From Pseudozyma flocculosa PF-1 (lineage: Eukaryota > Basidiomycota > Ustilaginomycetes > Ustilaginales > Ustilaginaceae), in assembly GCF_000417875.1 (NCBI RefSeq), contig NW_006920876.1, positions 494,155 to 533,995 on the forward strand: 39,841 nucleotides of DNA, given 5' to 3'. This document shows positions 20,910 through 31,336 of the stretch, one piece after another; position 1 is the stretch's first letter; every line of letters begins with the position of its first letter. A model generated the notes under the pieces. That model had not been told where the DNA came from. It was given only the letters and a program-made list of their open reading frames with translations, and ran no database searches. The position numbers and the translations under genes were made by a program.

Positions 20910-22088
20910 GGTGGAGTGGGGCAGGAGGAGGGGGGGAAAGAGAGGAAAGGGAGTCGAGTGCGGTGGGTGGTGGTGGTGGTGGTGGTGGTGGTCCGAAGAG
21001 TCGGCGAGCGGCGGTGCGGCGGGTGTGCGATGACGGCTGCCGGGATGTTCTGATCGAAGGCCGGGTACCGCCGCCCGCCTGCCTGCGGCTTGCCTGGCTT
21101 GGCTTGGCTTGGCCTCGTCCAGCTTCCGGCCTCTTCTCGGCGCCTCTGAAAACTTTTTCGCGGGTTGCGACTTGCGCGGCCTCGACGGCCTGCCCGCGCC
21201 TGGCAGGCCTGCCTGGCTTCGGAATTTGCCGCGCGAGTCAGCCCCCATCTCGCTGCCTCCGCCGGTTTCGCCCAGGGTCTCGAGCCAGGCTGCCCTACCT
21301 GCCTGCCAGCTGCCTCTCTGCCTGACATCGCATCATCACCGTGCAGGCAGGCTAGGGTCCCCACCCGCGTGTGGAGGGGCGCGGCCACCGCGGGCCGATG
21401 CGACCACATCCTGCTGGCCTGGCCTCGCGGGCTCACCAGGCCATCCAGCCAAACAAGGAAGGCGGAAGAGAGGGAGCACTTCGACACGCTACGGTGTCGA
21501 CGCCTGCCACCATCGTGCCCGGCGAGCAGGACTGGCAGCGAGAGGCAAAGCCCATAAGCGACGATATGACGGCGGGCGGGGGATCCGACGGTGGTGGCAG
21601 GCCCGCCCGCCTGCCTGCCTCTGGCCTGCGGGGCTGCACGTTGCCGTGGGCGCGCTAAATTTCTGGGCTTGGCTCGCAACCTCGGCGGGCCGGCCCAAAA
21701 GTGCAGGCCTGCTAACTGTAGGCCCAGCAGAGAGGGGCTGGCCAGGCTGTCCCGAGCGTCACTCCTACGGCACTGGCCAGGATGGGGTGGGGCTCGCCTT
21801 CGCATCCTCCCTTTGCTTCCTGCCTCTTTTAGCTTCTCGTACACCATTCACCACCATCCACGTCGCCCGACGCCTTGCCGCACCGTCCCGTCGCTCCCTC
21901 GACATTCTCGAAAGGCAGCAGCAGAAAAGAGCGGGACGACGGCTCAAAGGCCGATCGCGACCCAGACCTCGGCGGCGCCCAACCGTCATCGGCTTCGACC
22001 CGGGCGGTGCACCTCGGCTCCGTCTCTGATCCAGCACCTTCAGCACCGCTCGCCGCCTCGCCGAGCCTCGTTGCACGACGCCGCCGCC
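20910..22088. other. Divergent promoter region, Tom20 / PX-protein genes
   Basis: About 1.2 kb between two start codons facing away from each other. It is dense in GCCTGCC, TGGCTT and GGCAGG words, with a (GGCTT)n array at 21096-21113. No exon is supported. The last 250 nt before the PX gene are pyrimidine-rich, as expected for its leader. Confidence 0.55.
21096..21113. repeat. Pentanucleotide tandem repeat (GGCTT)n
   Basis: Three perfect copies of GGCTT plus GGC, in the divergent promoter. Confidence 0.8.
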
Positions 22089-25000
22089 ATGTCGGCTGTT
22101 CCGGCCACCGTGTATGACCCTGCGTTTGCTTCGGCGGGCGTCTCGCTGGCGCCGCTGGCCGGTGCCGATGGCCTGTCGTCGACCGCAGCGGCCAGCAAGG
22201 CGGCGCGCGCAGCCATACCCAACCTCGTCGACGATGCCGATCCAATGGCCCTGACGCCCCTGCGCGCCCACTACCTCAAAAAGACGCTCATCAAGCTGCA
22301 GATGGAACGCGAGGTTGCCGAACTCAGCTCCAAAGGTGAGCTGGCCCCTGCGCCCCCGTATCGGCTCGTCCCGGATGGCCTACTGACGCTGCGGCTGCGG
22401 CTGTCGTCTGCTCCCATCCCCTTGCTTTTCTCGCCTGCTCGCCTGGGACCCCTCTCTGGCCCCCTCATCGCCCCCGCACAGATGCGCTGTCGACGTTTGG
22501 ACCGCCGTTCCGGCCGTCGGCGAGGGCGCGCGACACGGACCTGCCGCTGCTGCGCTACCTCTTCCAGCACTTTGTCCTCACCTTTCCCTTTCTGCGCTCG
22601 GCCCCGCCCAACTTTTTCGCAGACAAGGTGCAGGTGTTTGTCGACCGCTTCCTCGAGAAAAACATCAGTGGCACAGACGACCGCACAGAGTCGACCAAGC
22701 GCAGGCGGCTCGGATCCAAGCTGGAAAAGTACTTTGTCCTCCTTATGGGCTCGGCCATCAAGGTCAAGGGCTGCGGCGAAGAGGTCGTCAAGATCGGCCC
22801 GCAGGACCGGCAGAAGATGAGCGCCCTCGAGAGCCGGCGCCGCGCCGCCCTCGGCAGGGCAGCCGTCCCGCCCGCCATCGCCACCGCCACGGGCTCCAGC
22901 CGCCCCGCCTCGGTCCACTCCAACTCGAGCGCGAGCAGCAGCGTCGACTTTGACATCAACGTCGTCTCGGTACGCACCGTCACCACAAAGGGCAGGCTGC
23001 GCAGCAGGGCGCACGAGGAGTTTATCATCCGCACGCGCCAGGGCCTCAACGTAGCGCCCATCTACGTATCCCGCCGCTACGGCGACTTTGCAAGGCTGGC
23101 CGAAACGCTCAAGGTCGAGTTCCCAGAAGAGGAGGTCCGCCCGCCGCCGCCCAAGGACCGCACCACGACCGACGTCACCGACGTCTACCGCCCACCGCCG
23201 CCGCCGCCTCCGCCAAAGGACGAGGGCACCTCGTCCTACTGGGGCCTGCGGATGCCCTCGCTGGGCTACGGCTACGGGCAGGGCGCCGCGCCTTCGCCTG
23301 CTCCGTCCTCGCGGGCCGAAACCTCCGAGGCCAAGGGACGCGGTGCCTCGGCCGGTGCTACGGGGACGCTGGCGCGCGAAAAGAACCGGCTCACTCTGCG
23401 GGCGTACCTGCGCAGCCTGCTCGCCATCCCGCCGGTGGCCGACAGCGCCGTCTTCATGGACTTTCTCACCGAGCGGCCCATCACCCTCACGGCGGCAGAG
23501 GAGGAGGACGTGGCGGTGCGAGAGGGGCTCGACCACGTGCGCGAGGAGGAGCACCGCCGCTTCGCCGAAGAGTCGAGCCGGAGGGTCCAGGAGCTGCAGC
23601 AGCACCTCGCCGCCTTCAAGGCCGACCTGATCCAAAAGGACGGTCTGACGCGCATCTTTGCCACGATCAAGTCGACGCCCCGGGTCGAGGACCTGCCGGA
23701 GAAGTACAAGGCGCTGATGAAGTGGGCCCGCATCAGCCTCGCCTCGTCGCTCTTCAACATCTTTATGGGCAGCGACACGTCGTCCGAGATCTTTGGCCAG
23801 CTGAAGCGCATGCACGGCCTGATGCCCTACTTTATGCTGCGCGGCATCCTGCGGATATCCAACCCGGTGGCCATGATCCGCGGCGTGCTCGACCTCTTTC
23901 TGGCGCAGCCGTTTGGCCAGCGCAGCCTCCTCCAGCGCATGTTTTCCAGCTCGCTCCAGGACGAGGTCAAGGAGATCACCGAGGTGTGCCAGGCCATTTC
24001 GGAAAAGGTCGACGACGAGGTGCTGTGCGAAAAGGTGCGCAGCTTTGTCTACGCCTCGCCCGAGATCCAGGACGTCTACCGCCGCGACGCCCAAGACGAG
24101 AGGCTCGACCTGCTCACGTGCATCCTGCGGTCGCCCGAGGCGCCGGCGCTCAACCGCGCCCAGATCCACCGCGTCGTCAAGGCGAGCCAGGCGTACGAGG
24201 TGTACAAGGAGTACCGCCGCGGGCTCAAGAACCCGGAGCTCGACGACGAGGGCCCCCAGGACGACGACGCCTGGCTCTACGAGGACCTCCACGTGCTCAT
24301 GAAGATGCTCACGCGCCAGCGCGACAAGGAGCAGATGATCTCGCTCATCTTTGAAGGCGTCACCGCCGAGCTGCTCAAGGACATGGTCACCATCTTCTAC
24401 TCGCCCCTCGCACAGGTCTACAAGCTGGCCAACATCGCCGACAGCCTCAGCGACCTGCAGGCCTTCATCAACGACCTCATCAAGACGGTCGAGTCGAGCG
24501 AGGAGCTGAGCTACACCGACCCGCAGAAGACGGTGCAGGTCTTCATCGACCTCGTCGAGCGCCACGAGGGCCGGTTCTACAACTTTGTCCACCAGGTCCA
24601 CTCCAAGGGCAGCGGCCTCTTCGACGGCCTGATGCACTGGATCGAGCTCTTCATCAACTTTGTCCGCGGCGACGACCAGCCGGCGACCGGCGGCGAGGGC
24701 GAGGGCGATGGCGCCGTCACCCTGGCACCGGACGGCCGGCGTGCGAAGCCCTACACGGGCGGGGGCATCGGCGCCGTCGACCTCGAGATCTGCCTGCCTG
24801 CGGGCGGCGAGGAGCGACGACGGGCGCTCGAGGAGATCGACTCGCTCGTCCTGCACGCCTACCGCCTCAAGTTCCTGCGCGAGGTCAAGCTGCGGCGCAA
24901 GCTGGCCGATCGCGAGGTGGCGGGCGCGGCCAACAAGCTCATCAAGGCCGACGACCGGCGCGTCCACGACGGCCTGCCGCAGGACGACGACCAGGCGTTT

Positions 25001-25887
25001 GTCAGCGCCATGATCGACAACCTCGGCGTCGGCGACATGTTTAGCGGCGAGGTGGCCGATGTCGAGGCCGACGACGACGATGATGAGGAGACGACCGACG
25101 AAGACGAAGACGACAGCGAGGAGGACGTCCTCGCCGCCGGCGTGGAAGGCGGCGACGCGGCGACTGGGGGGAGGAAGAAGACCAAGTCGGCGTACAGCGA
25201 GAGCGACACCGAGACCGAGGACGAGGGCGAGGGCGGGGTCGCCGCAGACGGCGCCGACGACGAGGCTGCGGCGCCCTCGACAGCCGCGGCGGGCTCGGCC
25301 AAGTGGATGCCCTCCATGAGCCGCCAGGCCACGCTGACCCCGGCGGGCATGCGCGCCGCGACGCCGACGGGCGAAAAGACGCTCCCAGCACTGCCCGGAT
25401 CTGGCGCGCCGGGCGCAGCAGCCGGGCCCAAAGTGCGAAAGGGCAAGCTGGGCGCTCCCCAGGCGCCCGAGTTGAGAGTGATACCCGAGATGGTGCCCCT
25501 CTTTGTGGAAATCGTAGGTGTCCATACCCGTGCCCCTGCTGCGGCTCTCGATGTCGGCGTCGGTCCGGATGCTGACCACGAGGGGTGCTCTTATCTTGTC
25601 CTCGCCGGCTTCTTATCCAGGTGCGACCCCTTCTTCGGCCGGCACGGACGGCGAGTGCATCGAGCCATACGAGCGGAACCGACCCCTTCCGCGGCGGTGG
25701 TGCGCACACCTCGGCCGGCGCACCGCCATCGAGGATCCAGACGGATCGGCTGGGCCAAGGTATCCAGGACATGGGCCTGGTCCAGAGTCCATCGTCGATG
25801 CACAACGATGCGGCTAGAGGTCGGCAGCCGCCGCAGCCGCAGCAGCAGAACGGCGCCTCGGGCGTGCCTGGCGAATACAGGTGGTAG
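22089..25887 (+). CDS. PX-domain protein with PX-associated and DUF3818 regions (Ypr097w/Lec1-like)
   Basis: Three exons (22089-22335, 22482-25513, 25621-25887), 1181 residues. The N-terminal region (about 57-150; LRAHYLKKTLIKLQ, LLRYLFQHFVLTFPFL) matches the PX-associated helical domain. A PX phosphoinositide-binding fold begins at about 239 (FDINVVSVRTV), with YVSRRYGDFARL as the binding-strand region. It is interrupted by a Pro-rich insert of about 75 residues and resumes with LRAYLRSLLAIPP. A long helical region (about 420-800) corresponds to DUF3818, the domain found only with PX in fungi. The end is acidic (poly-Asp/Glu near 945) and disordered. Yeast Ypr097w (Lec1) has this architecture and is linked to lipid handling at membranes and lipid droplets. 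Both introns obey GT-AG and keep phase. Domain assignment is firm; the exact role is an inference. Confidence 0.85.
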
Positions 25888-26108
25888 CCAGGCCGACCCC
25901 CCGTCGTTGCGCCGCCGATCGATGCCGATCTTGGCGCCAGATTCCCCCTCGCGCGTCCATCTCTCCTCATATTTGCACTTACGCACTCGCCCCCGTCTCC
26001 GCTTTCGTGCTTCCCCTGTCGTTCTGAGTCTGGCATCGCAAGTCGTATCTCGTCGCGTTGAATCCGCAGTATCCATGCATCCGGTCTCTGCGAGCGTGAG
26101 ATGACGCC

Positions 26109-27614
26109 TCACTTTTTTCGGAAGAGGAAGAGGTCCGTCTTGTAGGGCTGCTCGGCAGCAGACGGTTACGGCCACAGCCACGGCCAGGGCAAGGAAAGGG
26201 GACGGGTCAGCGACGCGAGTCGTAATACCGCCGACGGCCAGGCAGACACTCACGTATTCCCACACGCCCTGGTCCTTGTCGATCCAACGCCTTCCGAGCT
26301 CCTCGTCGGAGAGGGACCGGAAGAGGTTCTCGACCTGCTCGTCGAGCTGCGTCTGCTCAGAGGCGGACAGCACCGAGATGTAGGATTTCGACTTCATCCG
26401 ATCTGTGGCACCGTGGGCGAAACGGATGGTGGACGAGGGAAAGCCAGCCGCGGTCAAGCCATCAACATCGCAACCTGACGACGGCCTGCCGGCCGACAGG
26501 GCGAGCTACGCACCTTTGACACCCTCGAGCGTCGTCGGCAGCGCCCGGCTAAAGTGCCGAGGTGCGTCGGCCGTGAAAAAGTCGCCGTACGACGCCGTCG
26601 TGTACATCGAGTGCCAGTAGTTGTGGCGGTCTGCCGGTGCGCGAGGTTCAAAGCGCGTGCGAGGTCAGTTGGCGGCGCGACGAGCGTCCAGGGGGTCAGG
26701 GGCAAGTCGACGAGGACGTACATTGCGGCGTGCCGTCCTCGTGCATCTCGTAGATGTCTCGCAGCTTGGCCACCCACGGCGCTGTCGAGGATCGATCAGC
26801 GTTCAGCATGGCCGGTTGTCAGCGTCGTTTGTCCCTGCTGCAGTGAGAGGGCCGAGAGTGCTGCCGCGACGTACCTGCCTCCCTGTCCTCGAGGTTCCAG
26901 ATGAGAGCGAGGATGCCGCCCTTTCTCAGCGTCCCCGCCGCCTTTGTGAGCGCGAGGTCAAAGTCGCTGCACCAGTGAAAGGCCTGGGCGATGACGACGA
27001 GGTCCCTCTCGGTGCCAGCATCGAACTCCTCAAAGGTTCCCTCGTCGACCGTGACCTCTGCATTGGGAGCGAGCTGCCCTTTGCGCTTCAGCTCGCCCAC
27101 CAGCCCGGTCTCGAGCGACGAGATGTTCTTTTCGAACGCGCTGCGCATGCCCGCCGACGGCTCGATGGCTTGGAACGAGGCGATGCCGACGGGGGGCGTG
27201 CCGTCGCTCGAGGGCGTCGTGGCCTGCGAGAGGAGCATCCGGCTCGCGATGCCCGTCCCTGCCCCGAGCTCGACGAGGCGGAGCGGTGCGCCCGTCGCCG
27301 GCTGCGATTCGCGCAGGATCGTCGTGATGGCCTCGATCGGATCTGAGCAGCGGGGCGGGGACAAAGTGTCACGCGCCGACGCCACAGTCAGCGAGGCTGG
27401 TGCCGTCGAGGACCACGAGCGCTGCCCACTCACAGGTTGGGCGGGCGCGGTCGTAGAGGCCGCTGCCACCGCCGGCGTCGAAGCCCGAGCGCGCCACGCC
27501 ATGCATCTTGAAGCCGTTTGCTACAGCCTCGGTGCTCATCTTTGCGAAGCGGAGTGGAGTGGCCCGGACGGTGGTGGCTGCGACTGCTGTACGTGGTAGA
27601 GCCCTTGTCAACAT
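26109..27614 (-). CDS. SAM-dependent class I methyltransferase (type 11/25 fold)
   Basis: Six exons on the minus strand: 27614-27434, 27342-26875, 26781-26722, 26630-26514, 26402-26254 and 26147-26109. All introns are GT-AG and 91-111 nt long, and every join is in frame, giving 337 residues. GLYDRARPTYP is rebuilt across intron 1, matching the YDxxRPxYP start of this methyltransferase group. SAM motif I is VELGAGTG (84-91), FQAIEPS is the motif II region, and VVIAQAFHWCSDFD followed by GGILALIWNLEDRE are motif IV and after. The yeast relatives Crg1 and Tmt1 methylate small molecules; the substrate here is unknown. Two in-frame starts exist: the ATG at 27614 adds a 25-residue Arg/Ala/Thr-rich, acid-free N-terminus like a mitochondrial presequence, and the ATG at 27539 gives a 312-residue cytosolic form. 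The C-terminus YKTDLFLFRKK is encoded by a 13-codon last exon. Confidence 0.88.
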
Positions 27615-27991
27615 GTGGATATCGCACGGGGACGATGGAGAACAGGCGACGACGGCAGGGACGAGAAGGTGTCTGGTATATGTAGGGCCAAAGCGGGTCG
27701 TTGAGCGAGGGTGTCTTGGCCGTGGAAGGAAGCAGCGTGCGATCCTGGCGGCGGTACGAGAGGGCGAGAGGCAAGGCGTTGGGACGGGGACGGGGTGGGG
27801 GATTGGGTTGGCCCTGCCTCCCCAACGCCGGCGCCGTCCCGCACTTTTGGAAGGCGGCCGTGCGTCTGGCGGGCACCAACTAGCTCTACTTTGGCGTGGG
27901 ATGGGGGACCCTGTTGGCCTGGCCTGGCCGGACCGAGCGGCATAGAAGCCGAACAGCAGCGGCTTCCATCGGGGCACCCGAAACGCCTCGC

Positions 27992-28020
27992 CTGCTGGCC
28001 TGCTGGCCTGCTGGCCTGCC
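27992..28020. repeat. Tandem repeat (CTGCTGGC)n
   Basis: Three perfect copies of an 8-nt unit plus a partial copy, in the divergent promoter. Confidence 0.85.
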
Positions 28021-28629
28021 CCACGCGACCACCACAGGACTAGCAGGTGCTCCCGCAAAGCAGGCAGCAGGTCTGCCCTGGCTGGAGCGAGTCATGGCGC
28101 AGCCACCTGCCGTCTCTGGCCGCACAGAAGAGATGCACCAGACGGGGCTGAGCCGCTTTGACCGGCGTTCTGGTCCCGCGGGCCCAGCATGGCAGGAGCA
28201 CGGAAGCGGTGTCGTCCCGATGGAGGGCTGTTCGGTCAGCCCCCCGATGTGCCGAACCCGCCGCCGCCGCCGCCGTGGTTAGCGTGGAAAAGGCTGGAAG
28301 CCGGGGGGGCGCACGGTGCAGCCCGCAGCCCAAGCCAGGCCAGGCCAGCCCAGCCAAGCTCCACATCATCATCACCTCGGCCCCTCCGCAGGCAGGCAGG
28401 CGGGCCAAGGGCCAGGCCTGGGCGCGCCCCCGCGCACGAGTGAGGTCAGACCGGCTGGGCGGAGTGCATTCGCTATCGGCAGCCAGCCTCCATCCTCTTT
28501 GATCCGCCGTCCCGCCGTCCCACCACCACGCCTTCCTCCCCGCCCATCGACCAAAGCATTCACCTGCCTTTTGTCGCAGTCACTCCCATCAACACCTATC
28601 ACCCCGGTCGCGAGCACACCTAGTCCGCC

Positions 28630-28632
28630 CCA

Positions 28633-28664
<32 letters not shown>

Positions 28665-28680
28665 GCCACCGCCACCGCCG
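28630..28680. repeat. (CCACCG)n array in the Dsk2 leader
   Basis: About eight copies of CCACCG, seven nt short of the start codon. It is almost certainly transcribed as part of the 5' leader, and such C-rich leaders lack strong structure on their own. Confidence 0.85.
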
Positions 28681-28686
28681 CCCACC

Positions 28687-30163
28687 ATGGCCGACGCAAG
28701 CGACGCCGCGGCCGACATCAGCCTCAATGTCAAGGGCCCCTCGGAGCTCAAGCTGAGCCTCACCATCCCCGCCGACCACACCGTGCGCCAGCTCAAGGAA
28801 AAGATTGAAAAGGAAAAGCCCGACTTCCCCGCAGACGCCCAGCGCCTCATCTACGCCGGCAAGGTGCTCAAGGACGAGGAGCCCCTCGCCACCTACAAGG
28901 TCAAGCCGGGCAACACCATCCACATGGTCCGATCCGCATCACGCTCCGCTCCCGTCACGGGAAACCCGCAGAACAACGCGCCCCCCTCTACCGCCAACGC
29001 CAACACCTCGTCGTCGACCGGCGCCGCCTCGGCCAACAGCGCCCAGGCGCAGGGCGTCCCCGCCAACTTTGCCGCCGGCCAGAACTTTACCAACAACCCG
29101 CTCTCGGCCCTCAACCGCGCCGACCTCGCAGGACCGCACATGGCGCGCCTGCTCAACGAGAGCGGCGGCGCATTCGGCCAGATGGGCCTCAACCCGCGCG
29201 ACCCCAACATGATGCTCGGCATGATGCAGAACCCCGAGGTGCAGCGGCAGATGCGCGACATGATGAGCCGCCCCGAGTTCGTCGACCAGATGATCGCCCT
29301 CAACCCTCAACTTCAGGCCATGGCACCCCAGATGCGCGAGATGATGCGCTCCGAGCAGTTCCGCGAGATGATCACCAACCCGGAGTCGATGCAGAGGATG
29401 GCGCAGATGTCGCAGATGTTTGGCGGCGGCGNNNNNNNNNNNNNNNNNNNNNNNNNNNNNNNNNNNNNNNNNNNNNNNNNNNNNNNNNNNNNNNNNNNNN
29501 NNNNNNNNNNNNNNNNNNNNNNNNNNNNNNNNNNNNNNNNNNNNNNNNNNNNNNNNNNNNNNNNNNNNNNNNNNNNNNNNNNNNNNNNNNNNNNNNNNNN
29601 NNNNNNNNNNNNNNNNNNNNNNNNNNNNNNNNNNNNNNNNNNNNNNNNNNNNNNNNNNNNNNNNNNNNNNNNNNNNNNNNNNNNNNNNNNNNNNNNNNNN
29701 NNNNNNNNNNNNNNNNNNNNNNNNNNNNNNNNNNNNNNNNNNNNNNNNCCCGGCAGCACCCAACATGGAACTGCTCAGCAGCCTGCTCGGACTCGGTGCC
29801 GGTGCAGGCGCCGGTGGCGCGACGGGAGGCCAGCCGCCGGCCAACCCCTTCGCCGCTCTTGGTGGTCTCGGAGGTGCTGGCGCCGGCGGACAGGGAGCAG
29901 GAGCCAGTCCCTTTGGCGACCCGGCTCTGCTGCAGCAGCTGCTCGGAGGGCTTGGAGGCGCTGGTGGAGGAGCGCCGGCCGCGCCGCGCGATTCCCGACC
30001 TCCCGAGGAGCGCTTTGCGACGCAGCTCGAGCAGATGCAGGCCATGGGCTTCTACGACGGAACGAGCAACGTGCGCGCGCTGCTCATGGCCGGAGGCAGC
30101 GTCGAGGGTGCCATCGGCATCCTGCTCGACAACCCCAACCCGCCTCCGACGGGTGGTCAGTGA
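28687..30163 (+). CDS. DSK2: Ubiquilin / Dsk2 UBL-UBA proteasome shuttle (interrupted by assembly gap)
   Basis: Dsk2 carries polyubiquitinated clients to the proteasome. The start CCCACCATGG has good context. A ubiquitin-like domain spans about 11-82 (TVRQLKEKIE, QRLIYAGKVLKDEEPL). After an Asn/Ser/Ala linker come STI1-type repeats rich in Met, Asn and Gln (NPEVQRQMRDMMSRP, NPQLQAMAPQMREMM), as in ubiquilins. At residue 248 the sequence enters 317 N (29432-29748). After the gap, Gly/Ala-rich sequence leads to a UBA domain over the last 50 residues (FATQLEQMQAMGFYD, NVRALLMAGGSVEGAIGILL) and a TGA stop at 30161. The coding frames before and after the gap disagree by one base, so the gap length is wrong or an intron is hidden in it. 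Expected length is near 490 residues. The family call is very firm, the middle unknown. Confidence 0.93.
29432..29748. other. Assembly gap (317 N) inside DSK2
   Basis: A run of undetermined bases falls in the central STI1/Met-rich part of the gene. Open frames reported across it are meaningless. Confidence 0.99.
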
Positions 30164-30684
30164 GCGGCATCGTCCAAAGCCGAAAAAGCAGAGTCGCACC
30201 GGACACCCGCGCGACGCCCGCGCCCTTGTACATACCGCGTCGCGCGACGACTTCAGGCCGGCCTTCCTCGCAGCTCCTCATGTCCTGCAATGGCACGTTG
30301 GCCACAGGCCTCCAGGCGATCGGCAGAAGCTGACGCGATCAGCTGCCCTAGTCCCGACAGATGGGCGAACCACCAAACGTCGATGCACGCCTTGTTCACC
30401 CCTCGGACTGACCTGCACCCCATATCCATCACCTCGGGTTGCCTCCCCTGACGCCCTCAGTCGATGCTGCACCCCCTTCCTGGAGGAGCTTCCATTCCAA
30501 AGGTCAGATGAGAGGACGCAGAGGTTACAGCTGCGAACGGAGCGCGGGGACGCGACAAAGGATCAGTGTCCAGTCGGAGTGTGGGTATGGCTTGCGTCGG
30601 TGGTGACCACCTAGGACGCTGCTGGACCCCTGCAAAGCAATCGAGGCTGCCAAGATACGCGCGCGCTAACGCTGTAGAGGGCGC
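30164..30684. other. 3' spacer between convergent Dsk2 and HsbA genes
   Basis: About 520 nt between two converging stop codons. I see no gene, tRNA or repeat in it. Confidence 0.55.
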
Positions 30685-31306
30685 TCAGGCGTACGCCTTC
30701 TGAGCCCGGGTGATGTCGCCGACGATGGAGTCGCGGAGGCTCTGAGCCTGCGTCTTCCTCTCCGCGGGCGTCTTTGCGACGGCGGCGTCGGCGAATCCGT
30801 TGACCGAGGTGGCGAGCTTGTTGACGTTGCTCTGGACGAGGCCGACGACGCCGGCCTTCTGGAAGCCGGGCTTGATGGCAATCAGGCGGTCGACGGTGGC
30901 CGTCGACGTCGTCTTGGACGTCTGGAGCTTGTCGAGCACCTGGTCGGCCTGGTCGACCGAGACCGTGTCGATGGCGCCAAAGTCCTTGGTGGCCGTGTCG
31001 AGCGACTTGACCAGGTTGTCGACGTCGCCGGTGATGGCCAGGTCGGCGAAGTAGTCGGTACCGTCGGTGCCCTGCAGCCGCTTGTTGAGCGTGCTCAGCT
31101 TGGCGTTGACATCGTCGATGTCCCTGCGACGCGGCGCGGCGCGGAGCAACGTGAAAGGTTCAGCGGGAGGGATCTGACCAAAGGAGTCGCTCGAATCACA
31201 CGGACTCAAAGACCACCTGCACCACTCACTTGAGGACGGTGGCAAAGTCTGCAAGGACGACGGTGAAGAGGCAGGCAAGAGCAGCAAAGGTGATGAAGAA
31301 CTTCAT
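30685..31306 (-). CDS. HsbA-type hydrophobic-surface-binding / cell-wall galactomannoprotein
   Basis: Two exons (31306-31230 and 31123-30685) joined over a 106-nt intron (GTGAGT...CGCAG) give 171 residues, the usual length of this family. A signal peptide covers about 1-19 (MKFFITFAALACLFTVVLA). The mature part is all-helical and Cys-free, with the DIDDVNAKLSTLNKRL start, a central DLAITGDVDNLVKSLD and a C-terminal helix ending RAQKAYA. HsbA proteins (Pfam HsbA) are secreted fungal proteins that bind hydrophobic surfaces and can recruit cutinase-like esterases; relatives are wall galactomannoproteins. No GPI signal is present, so a secreted or loosely wall-bound protein is likely. The domain is recognised by pattern, so a distant relative with another role is possible. 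Confidence 0.8.
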
Positions 31307-31307
31307 G

Positions 31308-31336
31308 GCGGGCTGGCGGGCTGGCGGGCTGGCGGG
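31308..31336. repeat. Tandem repeat (GGCGGGCT)n at the HsbA start
   Basis: About three and a half copies of an 8-nt unit lie immediately before the HsbA start codon, in its 5' leader. Confidence 0.85.

Larger units (their letters stand above)
27615..28686. other. Divergent promoter region, methyltransferase / Dsk2 genes
   Basis: About 1.07 kb between diverging start codons, with an 8-nt tandem array (27992-28020), many CCAGGCC and GGCAGG words (28325-28410), and a CCACCG array just before the Dsk2 start. I see no gene. Confidence 0.55.

Noticed and set aside
22271..25579. A 1102-codon minus-strand open frame opposite the PX-domain gene
   Set aside because: It is the antisense shadow of a long GC-biased exon. 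Its translation is Leu/Val/Arg/Asp-rich without domains, while the plus strand encodes recognisable PX and DUF3818 regions with proper introns.
28620..28850. A minus-strand frame with a long poly-Gly run near the Dsk2 start
   Set aside because: It is simply the reverse reading of the CCACCG array and the ubiquitin-like domain of Dsk2.
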